Assembly (NCBI GenBank): GCA_041859045.1
Contig: JBHELB010000016.1
Span: 131,695-195,694, forward strand
Reading direction: 5' to 3'
Source: JBHELB01 sp041859045
GTDB taxonomy: Bacteria > Hydrogenedentota > Hydrogenedentia > Hydrogenedentales > SLHB01
DNA: 64,000 nt
Within the stretch, counting starts at the first letter, position 1, and each line of letters opens with the position of its first letter. The notes beneath the pieces were generated by a model that was not told the origin of the DNA, did no database searches, and worked only from the letters and a program-made list of their open reading frames with translations. The position numbers were made by a program, and so were the translations under genes. Below, piece by piece: positions 34,328-42,298 of the stretch.

Positions 34328-37111
34328 CTATTCTCCCAGTTGTTCGACGCAGCGGTGGCAGAGTTGCGGGTGCCCGGAGTGAGTCCCCACGGATTCCCGG
34401 TAGTTCCAACACCGCGTGCATTTTTGGCCGGGCGCACGCGACACCACCACCAGGAGCTTGTCGTCGCTCGCGGCGGCTTCAGGCGTCACGGGGCCCAACG
34501 CACACTTGGACACGATGAAAATTCCCTCAAGCTGTCCGTCGCACGCGCGCAGGATTTGCTCCGTGCGCTCGTCTCCGGGCGTAAGGGTTACAGCCGCTTC
34601 GAGTGAAGTTCCGATCAGTTTAGCGCGGCGAGCCTCTTCGAGCGCTTTGGAAACGACGCCGCGCATGCGCAGGAGTTCGTCCCATTTCTCGCGGGCCGCG
34701 TCAGGAAGACAATATTCATTGCGAACCGGCGGGAAAAGCGTGAGGTGTATGCTGTCCGCCGTCTTCAAATGCGCGGGCAAGTACTGCCAGGCTTCGTCGC
34801 AGGTATAGACCAATACCGGCGCGAGCAATTTGAGCAAATCCACAAGCAATTCGGCGATAACCGTCTGCCCCGCGCGGCGTTCGCGTGAGTCCCGCGCGAA
34901 GGTGTAGAGCCGGTCTTTGAGAATGTCGAGATAGAACGCGCTGAGTTCCACGGCGCAGAAATTGTGCGCGGCGTGATAGACCTGATGGAATTCATAGGTC
35001 TCGTAGGCCTTCATCACACGCGACTTCAGCGCCTGCATCTCATGCAACGCCCATTGATCCACTTCGAGCAGTTGGTCAAACGGCACGGCATCGTTCGGGC
35101 CGAAATCGCCGAGATTGGCAAGCATATAGCGGAACGTGTTGCGAATCCGGCGGTAGGCGTCCATCATGCGCGTGAGAATTTCGCGCGACACGCGGATGTC
35201 CTGGCGGTAATTCTCGCCGGTCACCCAGAGCCGGGCGATGTCCGCGCCGTACCCGTTGGTCAGATCGGTCAGGTCAAGCGAATTGCCCAATTTCTTGGAC
35301 ATCTTCTTGCCTTCGCCGTCCACGACGTACCCCGTCGTCACCACGGTGCGGAACGGCGGCGTGCCTTTGACGGCGACCGCGGGAATGATCGACGCCTGGA
35401 ACCAGCCTCGGTGTTGATCGCTGCCTTCGAGATACATGTCGGCCGGCCACGCGAGGTCGGAACGCAGTTCACACACGGCGCGGTTGCTCACGCCGGAGTC
35501 AAACCAGACATCGAGAATGTCGGTCTCTTTGCGGAACGCTTTGCCGCCGCACTTCGCGCAGGCAGCGCCCGAGGGCAGCAGCTCCGACGCGGGCGTATCG
35601 AACCAGCGGTCGATGCCGTCCGCCGTGGACAAGGCCAATTCCTCGATCCGCTTCAAACTCTCGGCGGTCGCGTAGGGTTCGTCGCAATCCGCGCAGTAAA
35701 ACACGGGAATCGGCACGCCCCAGGCCCGCTGACGGCTGATACACCAGTCCGGACGCTGGGCGATCATGCCCTGAATGCGCTCTTTGCCCCAGTCGGGTAC
35801 CCACTGCACTTGATCCACACCCTGCAACAGGCGCTCACGCAGCCCGTCATGGTCCACGCCGATGAACCACTGCGGGGTCGCGCGGAAAATAACGGGTTTG
35901 CTGCACCGCCAACAATGGGGATACGAGTGCTCGAGTTTTGAGGAGCCCAGCAAGTGTCCGCTGGCGGTCAGGTCCTCAACGATTTGGGGATTGGCGCGAA
36001 ACACTTGCTGTCCGGCGTACTTCCCGCCCTCGGCAGTGAACACGCCGCGCGAATCGACCGGCGAAAAAGGCGGAATGCCGTAACGTGCGCCGACAACGTA
36101 GTCTTCCTGACCGTGCCCAGGCGCGGTGTGCACGCACCCCGTGCCCGCGTCGAGCGTGACGTGGTCGCCCAAGATCACGGGGCACTCCTTCGCGGAGTCA
36201 AAGACGTGTTTGTAGGTGTACCCCTCGAGTTCGGTCCCGGCGAAGGTCTTGATGCGGGTATGGTTCGTGATGCCGCAAGCCTCAAGCGCGGCGGGCGCGA
36301 GCAACGTGGCCATGATCAGCGTCTCGCCGCCAACGTCAAACGCGCCGTACTCGAATTCGGGATGCACGCAAACCGCGCGATTCGCGGGAAGGGTCCAGGG
36401 GGTGGTCGTCCAGATTACATAGCTAACCTTGCCCGAGAGGCCCGGAAGTGGCTTGAGCGCCTCGAACTTTACGAAAACACTCGGGGAAGTGTGATTGGCG
36501 TACTCAACCTCGGCCTCGGCCAGGGCCGTCTCACAGCTCGGACACCAGTGAATCGGCTTGAGGCCTTTGTACACGATGCCCTTGAGGTACATCTCGGAAA
36601 ACACGCGGATGATCGTCGCGACGTACTCCGGACTCAGGGTCAGATAGGGACGCTCCCAGTCGCCGGTGACGCCGAGCCGCCGAAAGCCCTCGCGATGAAG
36701 GTCCACATACTTCAGCGCAAACGCGCGGCAGCGCTGGCGAATCTCGACTTGGGTTAGTCCCTTGGCCTCGCTGCCGAGTTCGTTGACGACTTTGTGCTCA
36801 ATAGGCAGGCCGTGGCAGTCCCAGCCGGGGACGTACGGCGCGTCGAACCCCGACATTTGCTTGGACTTAACGACGATGTCCTTGAGGATCTTGTTGAGGG
36901 CGTGCCCGGCGTGCAGGATGCCGTTGGCGTAAGGGGGGCCGTCGTGCAGGACATAGCGCGGACGTCCCTTGCCCGCCTCGCGCATGCGCTGATAGAGTCC
37001 CATCTCGTCCCAGCGCTTGAGCATCTCCGGCTCGCGCTGGGTCAATCCAGCCTTCATCGGGAAGTCCGTTTCAGGCAGGTTTACCGTCGCTTTATAGTCA
37101 ATCGCGCTCAT
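34328..37111 (-). CDS. ileS: Isoleucyl-tRNA synthetase
   Basis: A 927-residue class I aminoacyl-tRNA synthetase. The HIGH-type motif is HAGHALNK in DGPPYANGILHAGHALNKIL (about residues 50-69), GWDCHGLPIE follows, an editing (CP1) domain spans about 190-400, and the second signature is GKKMSKKLGNS (about residues 605-615). The C-terminal zinc site is CTRCWNYRES...CHRC. ATG 37111 gives the typical short MSAIDYKATVNLP start; the upstream ATG at 37171 would precede the likely transcription start. The length and zinc finger match bacterial IleRS of the E. coli type. First gene of ileS-traR/dksA-lspA-lgt. Confidence 0.96.
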   Translation of the reverse strand: MSAIDYKATVNLPETDFPMKAGLTQREPEMLKRWDEMGLYQRMREAGKGRPRYVLHDGPPYANGILHAGHALNKILKDIVVKSKQMSGFDAPYVPGWDCHGLPIEHKVVNELGSEAKGLTQVEIRQRCRAFALKYVDLHREGFRRLGVTGDWERPYLTLSPEYVATIIRVFSEMYLKGIVYKGLKPIHWCPSCETALAEAEVEYANHTSPSVFVKFEALKPLPGLSGKVSYVIWTTTPWTLPANRAVCVHPEFEYGAFDVGGETLIMATLLAPAALEACGITNHTRIKTFAGTELEGYTYKHVFDSAKECPVILGDHVTLDAGTGCVHTAPGHGQEDYVVGARYGIPPFSPVDSRGVFTAEGGKYAGQQVFRANPQIVEDLTASGHLLGSSKLEHSYPHCWRCSKPVIFRATPQWFIGVDHDGLRERLLQGVDQVQWVPDWGKERIQGMIAQRPDWCISRQRAWGVPIPVFYCADCDEPYATAESLKRIEELALSTADGIDRWFDTPASELLPSGAACAKCGGKAFRKETDILDVWFDSGVSNRAVCELRSDLAWPADMYLEGSDQHRGWFQASIIPAVAVKGTPPFRTVVTTGYVVDGEGKKMSKKLGNSLDLTDLTNGYGADIARLWVTGENYRQDIRVSREILTRMMDAYRRIRNTFRYMLANLGDFGPNDAVPFDQLLEVDQWALHEMQALKSRVMKAYETYEFHQVYHAAHNFCAVELSAFYLDILKDRLYTFARDSRERRAGQTVIAELLVDLLKLLAPVLVYTCDEAWQYLPAHLKTADSIHLTLFPPVRNEYCLPDAAREKWDELLRMRGVVSKALEEARRAKLIGTSLEAAVTLTPGDERTEQILRACDGQLEGIFIVSKCALGPVTPEAAASDDKLLVVVSRAPGQKCTRCWNYRESVGTHSGHPQLCHRCVEQLGE

Positions 37112-37172
37112 CAATTGTGACCCGATCCTGCTGGGAGATTTTCGCCCTAGGCTTCCCTTCAAAGTGGCCAAA

Positions 37173-37202
37173 ACGGTAGCATGCAGAGCCTGCGAAAGTC
37201 AA
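37173..37202 (-). promoter_or_regulatory. Candidate promoter of the ileS operon
   Basis: The minus strand has TTGACT (37197-37202), an 18-base spacer and TACCGT (37173-37178), about 60 bases upstream of the ileS ATG. No T-box leader was found: the 60-base leader is too short and lacks the T-box sequence AGGGTGGNACCGCG. Confidence 0.45.
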
Positions 37203-37459
37203 AAAGAGGGAGCCTGAGTTCCCCTTAAGATATCCTTATTAAGAAGTGAAGTATACCCAATGAGGCGATTGGGGAAGTATTGTGGCCAAAGCAGGGCTCG
37301 CCAGCGCAGCGCCAGGACCAGCGGAAATTTTTCGCATCCGGAAAGGAGAGAACGTGACGGGAGGTCCTTCAGAACCGCACAAAAAGTCAAGAGTATCATG
37401 GGTGGCTTTGGTAGGCTTGCGACGGACGGGGATACGCAACGGGCAAGGGTGTTAGTCAC
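37203..37459. other. Divergent intergenic region, ileS / araC-type gene
   Basis: About 260 bases of comparatively AT-rich sequence between divergent genes. The start of the regulator's transcript must lie here, and AAAGGAGAG (about 37340) is a ribosome-binding-like motif without a matching long reading frame. No repeat or RNA structure is evident to me. Confidence 0.4.
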
Positions 37460-38320
37460 ATGAATCACTGCGCAAGAATAGGCCTAGCTATCGACTATAT
37501 CGAGCAGCATCTTTGTGAGCCGTTGGCGGTTCAAGCCATTGCGCGGTGTTCCTATTTCTCCCCGTTCCATTTTCAGAGGGTTTTTCAAACTATCACGGGC
37601 ATGTCAGTCAAGGAATATATCACGGGGCGTCGTCTACACGAAGCCGTGGGTGAACTGCGCAGCGGGAAGACACGAATCCTGGAGATCGCGCTGAAATATC
37701 AATATGAGACTCACGAGTCATTCAGCCGCGCCTTCAAGAGACGATACAGAATGACACCTCGGCAGTTTCGAGCGACTTTGCCCGATGTGGTTATTTTCGA
37801 GAGAATCAAGGTATCAAAGCGCAAAGGAACGACAGGAGAAACAAGTATGGAACCCAAGATCATCGAGAAGCGCGAATTCAAGGCTATTGGCCTGGAACTA
37901 CGCACAACTACATGTGAGAGCAAGAATTTACACGCCATTCCAGAATTCTGGAAACGTTTTCTCCAGGAGGATATGGCCAGCAAGATTCCCAATCGAACGC
38001 GGCCTAATACCTTGTTGGGGATGTGCGCCGACTGTGCGGATGATGGATCTTTTTCCTACATCATTTGTGCGGAGGTTGACACTTTCGATGAGATGCCCGA
38101 TGGAATGGTTGCCCGATCCGTCCCCGCGGCGAAATACGCGGTTTTCACCTCAATAGGCAAAATACCCGAGAGCATTCAGGAAGCGTGGCAATATATCTTT
38201 TCAAGCGGCCTTGCAGCACTTGGTTACGAGCACGCTGGCACGGAGGACTTTGAGCTATACGATGAGCGTTGTACTGGGCGCGAAGATTCGGAGGTTGATA
38301 TCTATATTCCCATCAAGTGA
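37460..38320 (+). CDS. AraC-family regulator with GyrI-like effector domain
   Basis: A 286-residue transcription factor. Residues 1-108 are the AraC/XylS double helix-turn-helix: IDYIEQHLCEPLAVQAIA, FHFQRVFQTITGMSVKEYI, and the second unit ILEIALKYQYETHESFSRAF with FKRRYRMTPRQFR. After a short linker, residues 128-286 form a GyrI-like/AraC effector-binding domain (FKAIGLELRTT; VPAAKYAVFTSIGKIPESI; FELYDERCTGREDSEVDIYI). Architecture matches the SoxS/Rob/TipA-like group in which the effector domain binds small, often cationic or drug-like molecules. Its codon usage is less GC-rich than that of its neighbours, compatible with later acquisition. A weak AGGG lies upstream of the ATG. Confidence 0.9.
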   Translation: MNHCARIGLAIDYIEQHLCEPLAVQAIARCSYFSPFHFQRVFQTITGMSVKEYITGRRLHEAVGELRSGKTRILEIALKYQYETHESFSRAFKRRYRMTPRQFRATLPDVVIFERIKVSKRKGTTGETSMEPKIIEKREFKAIGLELRTTTCESKNLHAIPEFWKRFLQEDMASKIPNRTRPNTLLGMCADCADDGSFSYIICAEVDTFDEMPDGMVARSVPAAKYAVFTSIGKIPESIQEAWQYIFSSGLAALGYEHAGTEDFELYDERCTGREDSEVDIYIPIK

Positions 38321-38388
38321 AAGTGGTATGGCGTGTCGCCAGAAACACTTGTTTGAGCAGGTTCCACGCGATCGACAACACGGGTGCG

Positions 38389-38832
38389 ATGATGGTTCGC
38401 GGTAAACGGCGTAAGTACGCGATTGGCTTCGGAGTCTTTGCTTTTTGTCTTGCGGCTGGATTCGGTTTCGTGTTGGCCGCTGACGGCGCGGTGGGGCCTG
38501 CCGCGAAATCTATCTCAGTTCGGCTGCGCATGTTCGGATATGACGGGGAAACCCCGCGCCGCGAGCTATTACGCTTTCATCAGGCATTGCGCTTGGGCGA
38601 TACGCCTGACGCGGTGTTGCGCTCCTTCTTCGAGCAGAAGGCCAAACACCTTGAGCTGCATCAGACAGAAGAGCGCTGGGTCGTACTGACGCCGCTGACG
38701 TTGTTCGAACCCAACTGGATTCTCAAGCTGATGTTTCGCGCGGGGCGGCTGACCTCCATCCAAATCAGGCACTATGATTCCGGCGATAGACCGCCCGAAG
38801 GGGCACCTATCGATCAGCAGACCGAAGAATGA
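38389..38832 (+). CDS. Small exported protein of unknown function
   Basis: A 147-residue protein that I do not recognise. ATG 38389 gives a basic N-terminus followed by a hydrophobic segment (YAIGFGVFAFCLAAGFGFVL), probably a signal peptide or anchor. The exported part is about 110 residues with an RRELLRFHQALRLGDTPDAV helix and a beta-rich end (ERWVVLTPLTLF; LTSIQIRHYDSGD). The upstream GTG frame to 38317 overlaps the AraC-type stop and lacks support. The 3' end overlaps the convergent hydrolase gene by 26 bases. Confidence 0.55.
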   Translation: MMVRGKRRKYAIGFGVFAFCLAAGFGFVLAADGAVGPAAKSISVRLRMFGYDGETPRRELLRFHQALRLGDTPDAVLRSFFEQKAKHLELHQTEERWVVLTPLTLFEPNWILKLMFRAGRLTSIQIRHYDSGDRPPEGAPIDQQTEE

Positions 38833-39685
38833 GCGTAGAACGTTGAGAGAACTTCTCATCGAGATACGCACGGGTTTTTTCGAAGGCGACAGATTGCTGC
38901 TCAGTTCGGGTGATGCCCGCCGCGGACTCTGTTTTTCCTGGTTGTTGGAAGTATGAGTGGACACCCTGGGGGATGACCTCTACGGTAGCGTGGGAGCGTG
39001 GGGCAAGATTTTGTATCTCCGCGGGCCATCCGTTCGCCGGAGCGATGGTGTCTAGTTCCGCGAGCAGGTAGAAGCACGGCTGGGTGAGTAACGGCAAGAC
39101 TCGTGAGGGCTTGATCCCTTGCCATATCGGCGCGGGCGCGGGCGCCCAGAGCGCGCAGGCCTTGGCGCGCGGTTCCATGGCGGTGGCGAACGCCGCGAGC
39201 GTGCCGCCGATGCCGTATCCCCCGAACGCCATGCGGTTGTCATCCGGTGTGAAGCCAAGCTCCCCGAGACGCGCTAGATCGAAGGCAAGCAGCGCGTTTT
39301 GCATGTTCTTTCGGTGATAGGCGAGGTCGGTGAAACGCAGATCGCGCGTGTCGGGCACAACAGCGGCATATCCCCAACTGGCCATGTACTCGTGAAAACT
39401 TTGGTGGTAGTAGGCGCGCGCGTTTACTCCCAGCACCCAGACGAGCACGGGCAGCGGCTCGTTTACGCCTGCCGGGGTGTAGACGGTAATGCCCAGCGGT
39501 TGGCCGTCGACCGCGTCGTCCGTGATGATGCGCGTTTGCTGCACGGCATGCGGCCCAAGCGGCGCGGGCGGCTCCACGAACGGCGCGGGCGGATGCACGG
39601 GGAAGAAGGTTTCTTCAATGGGCCTGCAGCCTGTAAGGAATCCGACTGAGAGTACGATCAAGAAGAACGCTTGAATGAGGCGCAT
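38807..39685 (-). CDS. Alpha/beta-hydrolase-fold lipoprotein lacking the nucleophile serine
   Basis: A 292-residue protein with signal peptide MRLIQAFFLIVLSVGF and lipobox LTGC (Cys about 20). The remainder resembles dienelactone-hydrolase/PAF-acetylhydrolase/cutinase-like enzymes: PLPVLVWVLGVNARAYYHQS (oxyanion side), a nucleophile elbow, LLAELDTIAPANGW with the acid, and PQGVHSYFQQ with the histidine. In place of the expected G-x-S-x-G the elbow reads GYGIG, with Gly158 where the catalytic serine should be (codon GGC; one base from AGC). It may be a non-catalytic binding protein, or a mutated allele. It ends 14 bases after nspC starts being downstream of it, so both may be co-transcribed. 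Confidence 0.75.
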   Translation of the reverse strand: MRLIQAFFLIVLSVGFLTGCRPIEETFFPVHPPAPFVEPPAPLGPHAVQQTRIITDDAVDGQPLGITVYTPAGVNEPLPVLVWVLGVNARAYYHQSFHEYMASWGYAAVVPDTRDLRFTDLAYHRKNMQNALLAFDLARLGELGFTPDDNRMAFGGYGIGGTLAAFATAMEPRAKACALWAPAPAPIWQGIKPSRVLPLLTQPCFYLLAELDTIAPANGWPAEIQNLAPRSHATVEVIPQGVHSYFQQPGKTESAAGITRTEQQSVAFEKTRAYLDEKFSQRSTLILRSADR

Positions 39686-39699
39686 AGACTTTCTTTCCT

Positions 39700-40839
39700 T
39701 CACGAGAGGCGCATCCTGTAGTCCTCGTAACCAAACCGCCGCACCACTTCAAGTTCGTCGTGGTCGCTGTGGTAAATCGCAATACTGGGCAGCGGTACGC
39801 CGTTGAACGTCGTGGTCTTGACCATGCTGTAGTGCGCCATGTCGGTAAACACGAGGCGATCGCCGGCGCGTAACGGGCGCGCGAAACTGTAGTCGCCGAT
39901 CACGTCGCCCGCTAGACAGCTTACCCCGCCGAGGCGGTACGTGTACGGTAGCTCGCCGGGCAACTGCGCGCCAATGATCTGCGGACGGTACGGCATCTCG
40001 AGGACGTCGGGCATGTGCGTGGTGGCCGAGGTGTCAAGGATGGCGATGTCGCGCTCGTTGCGGACAATGTCGAGAACCGTTGCGACGAGAAAGCCCGTGT
40101 GCAGCGCGATGGCCTCGCCGGGTTCCAAGTAGACCTCCAGCGGCCAGCGGTGTTTGAAGTCGGTGATTACGCGCACAAGACGTTCGATGTCATATCCCGG
40201 ACGCGTTATGTGATGCCCTCCCCCGAAATTGACCCAGCTCATGCGCGGAAGGTACTCGCCGAAGCGGTCTTCAAATGCGGCGAGCGTACGTTCGAGGGCG
40301 TCCGAGTCGAGCTCGCACAACGTGTGGAAATGCAGACCCGAAATGCCGTCGAGCAACTCAGGGCGGAATTGCGCGGCCGTGACGCCCAGGCGCGAACTCG
40401 GTCCGCACGGGTCGTAGAGAGCCACCTCGACTTCGCGATGCTCAGGGTTCACGCGCAGCCCGCACTGTATTCGGCGTGGCGCGGACTGCACCCGGGCCCG
40501 GTAGCGTTCCCACTGCGTGAACGAGTTAAAGACGATATGATCGGCGATGGGAAGCAGTTCATCTATTTCCGCATCGCGGTACGCGGGCGAATATACGTGC
40601 ACTTCTCCGCCAAATTCATCGTGGCCCAATCGTGCCTCGTGAATGCCGCTGGCGGTCGTGCCCGCGAGCACGTGTCGAATACGCGGGAAAAGGCTCCACA
40701 TCGCAAAGCCCTTCAGCGCGAGCAGGATTTTGCACCCCGCGCGTCGTTGAATATCGGCGAGCATGCGAAGGTTGTTTTCAAGAAGTCCTGTTTCGATCAC
40801 AAAACAGGGCGAAGGCGTCTGAGACGGTTTGAAGTTCAT
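39700..40839 (-). CDS. nspC: Carboxynorspermidine decarboxylase
   Basis: A 379-residue PLP enzyme of the alanine-racemase-fold (fold III) decarboxylases. The PLP lysine lies in ILLALKGFAMW (about residue 43), then ASGIHEARLGHDEFGGEVHV, the GLHFHTLCE block, the glycine-rich phosphate-binding FGGGHHITRPGYD, LEPGEAI and the CPY-type second-subunit site TTHMPDVLEMPYRP, the latter characteristic of NspC. NspC converts carboxyspermidine or carboxynorspermidine to spermidine or norspermidine. Its partner dehydrogenase is not in the window, so polyamine synthesis by this route is plausible but unproven. It lies 55 bases downstream of the efflux operon. Confidence 0.88.
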   Translation of the reverse strand: MNFKPSQTPSPCFVIETGLLENNLRMLADIQRRAGCKILLALKGFAMWSLFPRIRHVLAGTTASGIHEARLGHDEFGGEVHVYSPAYRDAEIDELLPIADHIVFNSFTQWERYRARVQSAPRRIQCGLRVNPEHREVEVALYDPCGPSSRLGVTAAQFRPELLDGISGLHFHTLCELDSDALERTLAAFEDRFGEYLPRMSWVNFGGGHHITRPGYDIERLVRVITDFKHRWPLEVYLEPGEAIALHTGFLVATVLDIVRNERDIAILDTSATTHMPDVLEMPYRPQIIGAQLPGELPYTYRLGGVSCLAGDVIGDYSFARPLRAGDRLVFTDMAHYSMVKTTTFNGVPLPSIAIYHSDHDELEVVRRFGYEDYRMRLS

Positions 40840-40894
40840 CGATCACTCCCGCGAATTCCACCGCGAACAGGTCGTGGTGCTGATTGCGAAGAGT

Positions 40895-42298
40895 CTACTT
40901 TGTTTTGGCCTCTTCGGTCCAGGGAGCGCCCAGGATGCGTTCGAGGTCGGCGGCGCTGACTTGGAGATCGCGCACGGCGCGGGCGCGTTCGAGGTTGAAC
41001 GAGAGCAGATTGCGCGCACTGTCAAGGAGATCGATGAACGAAGCCCCCGCGTCCGAGGCGTAGCTTCCCAGCAGGCTTTCATAGATCCGCTGCGCCTGCG
41101 GGAGGAGCGTCTCGTCGTAGAGCTTCAGGCGTCGCTGGGCATCTTCAACGCCGTAGAGTGCCATGCGCGCATCGTTTTCGAGCATCAACGCGGCGGCGCG
41201 CTGGTCGTGGTGGGCGGCGGCCTCGCGCTGTTCCGCTTCGGCGATGCCCGCGCGCACTTTGTTGCGCCAGACGGGCAGCGTCACTTTGAACTCGACCATG
41301 ATATCGTCTTGCGCGTCCTGACTGCGCACATTGCCGCGAAAGCGCGCGAGGGTATCGACGTCCATCAGCGCGTCGATGCGGTTCATCTCGCCCGTGGCCA
41401 GGCGATTCCCGGCGTTGAGCGCCTCGAGTACGGCGGTGGATTTCGGCATGCCGGGCATTTCTTTCATTTCTTCATACGAGAGTCCAACGCCCACCATCGG
41501 GTAGCCCATTTTGCGCGCCTCGGTAACCATAGCTTTGCGGCTGTCGGCCATTTTTCCCATGGACGCGAGTTCGGGATTGGCGACGCGTAACTGCGCGAGC
41601 ACCGCGGGCGCGGGCGGCGGCGCGGGGGGGAGGGTGGCCGGCTGCGGCCATTCCGGCGGCTCCGCGGCGGCACGGCCCAGCGCCGTGGTCAGTTGCGACG
41701 CGACCGACGGGCGCATTTGCTGCATCGCCTGATACTCATTATCAAGCATCGCCTTTTCATTCTGCATGCGCAGCAGTTCGTCCTCCATCGCGAGCCCTGC
41801 GGCGTAGCGCGCGCGCACGGCGTCCTCCATGAATTGCAGCAACTTGGCCTGCGCCTCGGCGGCCTTGATGCGTTCCGACAGCAGCGCGTAATCGAAGTAC
41901 GCGCGCTTTACCGTGGCGAACAGGCGGTTACGTTCATCGTTAAGACGCTGCAAGGCCGCTTCCGCCTCTGCCTGCGCCGCATCGCCGCGCGCCTGACGCG
42001 TCCCGAACCACGGAAACATCTGCATGATGGACGCCTGGTACTGGCTCTGCGTGGATTGCACAAAATAGGCGTAGTTGAACTCGGGATCGGGCAGCGCCTT
42101 TACCTGGGGAATGCGTTCGAGCGCCGTGCGCCATTCCGCATAGCGCGCCAGCAGCGTGGGATGTTTTTCGGCGGCCTCAAGCAAGTAGCCGCGCAGTTCG
42201 TCGTTTGCGGCGAAGAACGCGGGGGGCTTCAGCGTATCCGCAGACGTATCAGGTGCGGCCGCAGCGAGTACAAACCCGATAGCGCACAGCAGATTCAT
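40895..42298 (-). CDS. TolC/CusC-family outer membrane efflux protein
   Basis: A 467-residue outer-membrane factor of a tripartite efflux pump. Signal peptide NLLCAIGFVLAAAAPDTSAD; then repeated long alpha-helical hairpins with paired OEP-type segments (RYAEWRTALERIPQVKALPD; GDAAQAEAEAALQRLNDERN; EAEQREAAAHHDQRAAALML; RIYESLLGSYASDAGASFID). The ATG at 42298 overlaps the cusA stop (ATGA), so it is translationally coupled; the ORF could be read further upstream but only through the cusA reading frame. Methionine-rich KKMGYPMVGVGLSYEEMKEM and MPGMP near the middle may bind soft metals. Third gene of the cusB-cusA-tolC unit. Confidence 0.85.
   Translation of the reverse strand: MNLLCAIGFVLAAAAPDTSADTLKPPAFFAANDELRGYLLEAAEKHPTLLARYAEWRTALERIPQVKALPDPEFNYAYFVQSTQSQYQASIMQMFPWFGTRQARGDAAQAEAEAALQRLNDERNRLFATVKRAYFDYALLSERIKAAEAQAKLLQFMEDAVRARYAAGLAMEDELLRMQNEKAMLDNEYQAMQQMRPSVASQLTTALGRAAAEPPEWPQPATLPPAPPPAPAVLAQLRVANPELASMGKMADSRKAMVTEARKMGYPMVGVGLSYEEMKEMPGMPKSTAVLEALNAGNRLATGEMNRIDALMDVDTLARFRGNVRSQDAQDDIMVEFKVTLPVWRNKVRAGIAEAEQREAAAHHDQRAAALMLENDARMALYGVEDAQRRLKLYDETLLPQAQRIYESLLGSYASDAGASFIDLLDSARNLLSFNLERARAVRDLQVSAADLERILGAPWTEEAKTK

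Noticed and set aside
37112..37200. Possible T-box riboswitch ahead of ileS
   Set aside because: The leader is only about 60 bases and lacks the T-box sequence, specifier stem or terminator.
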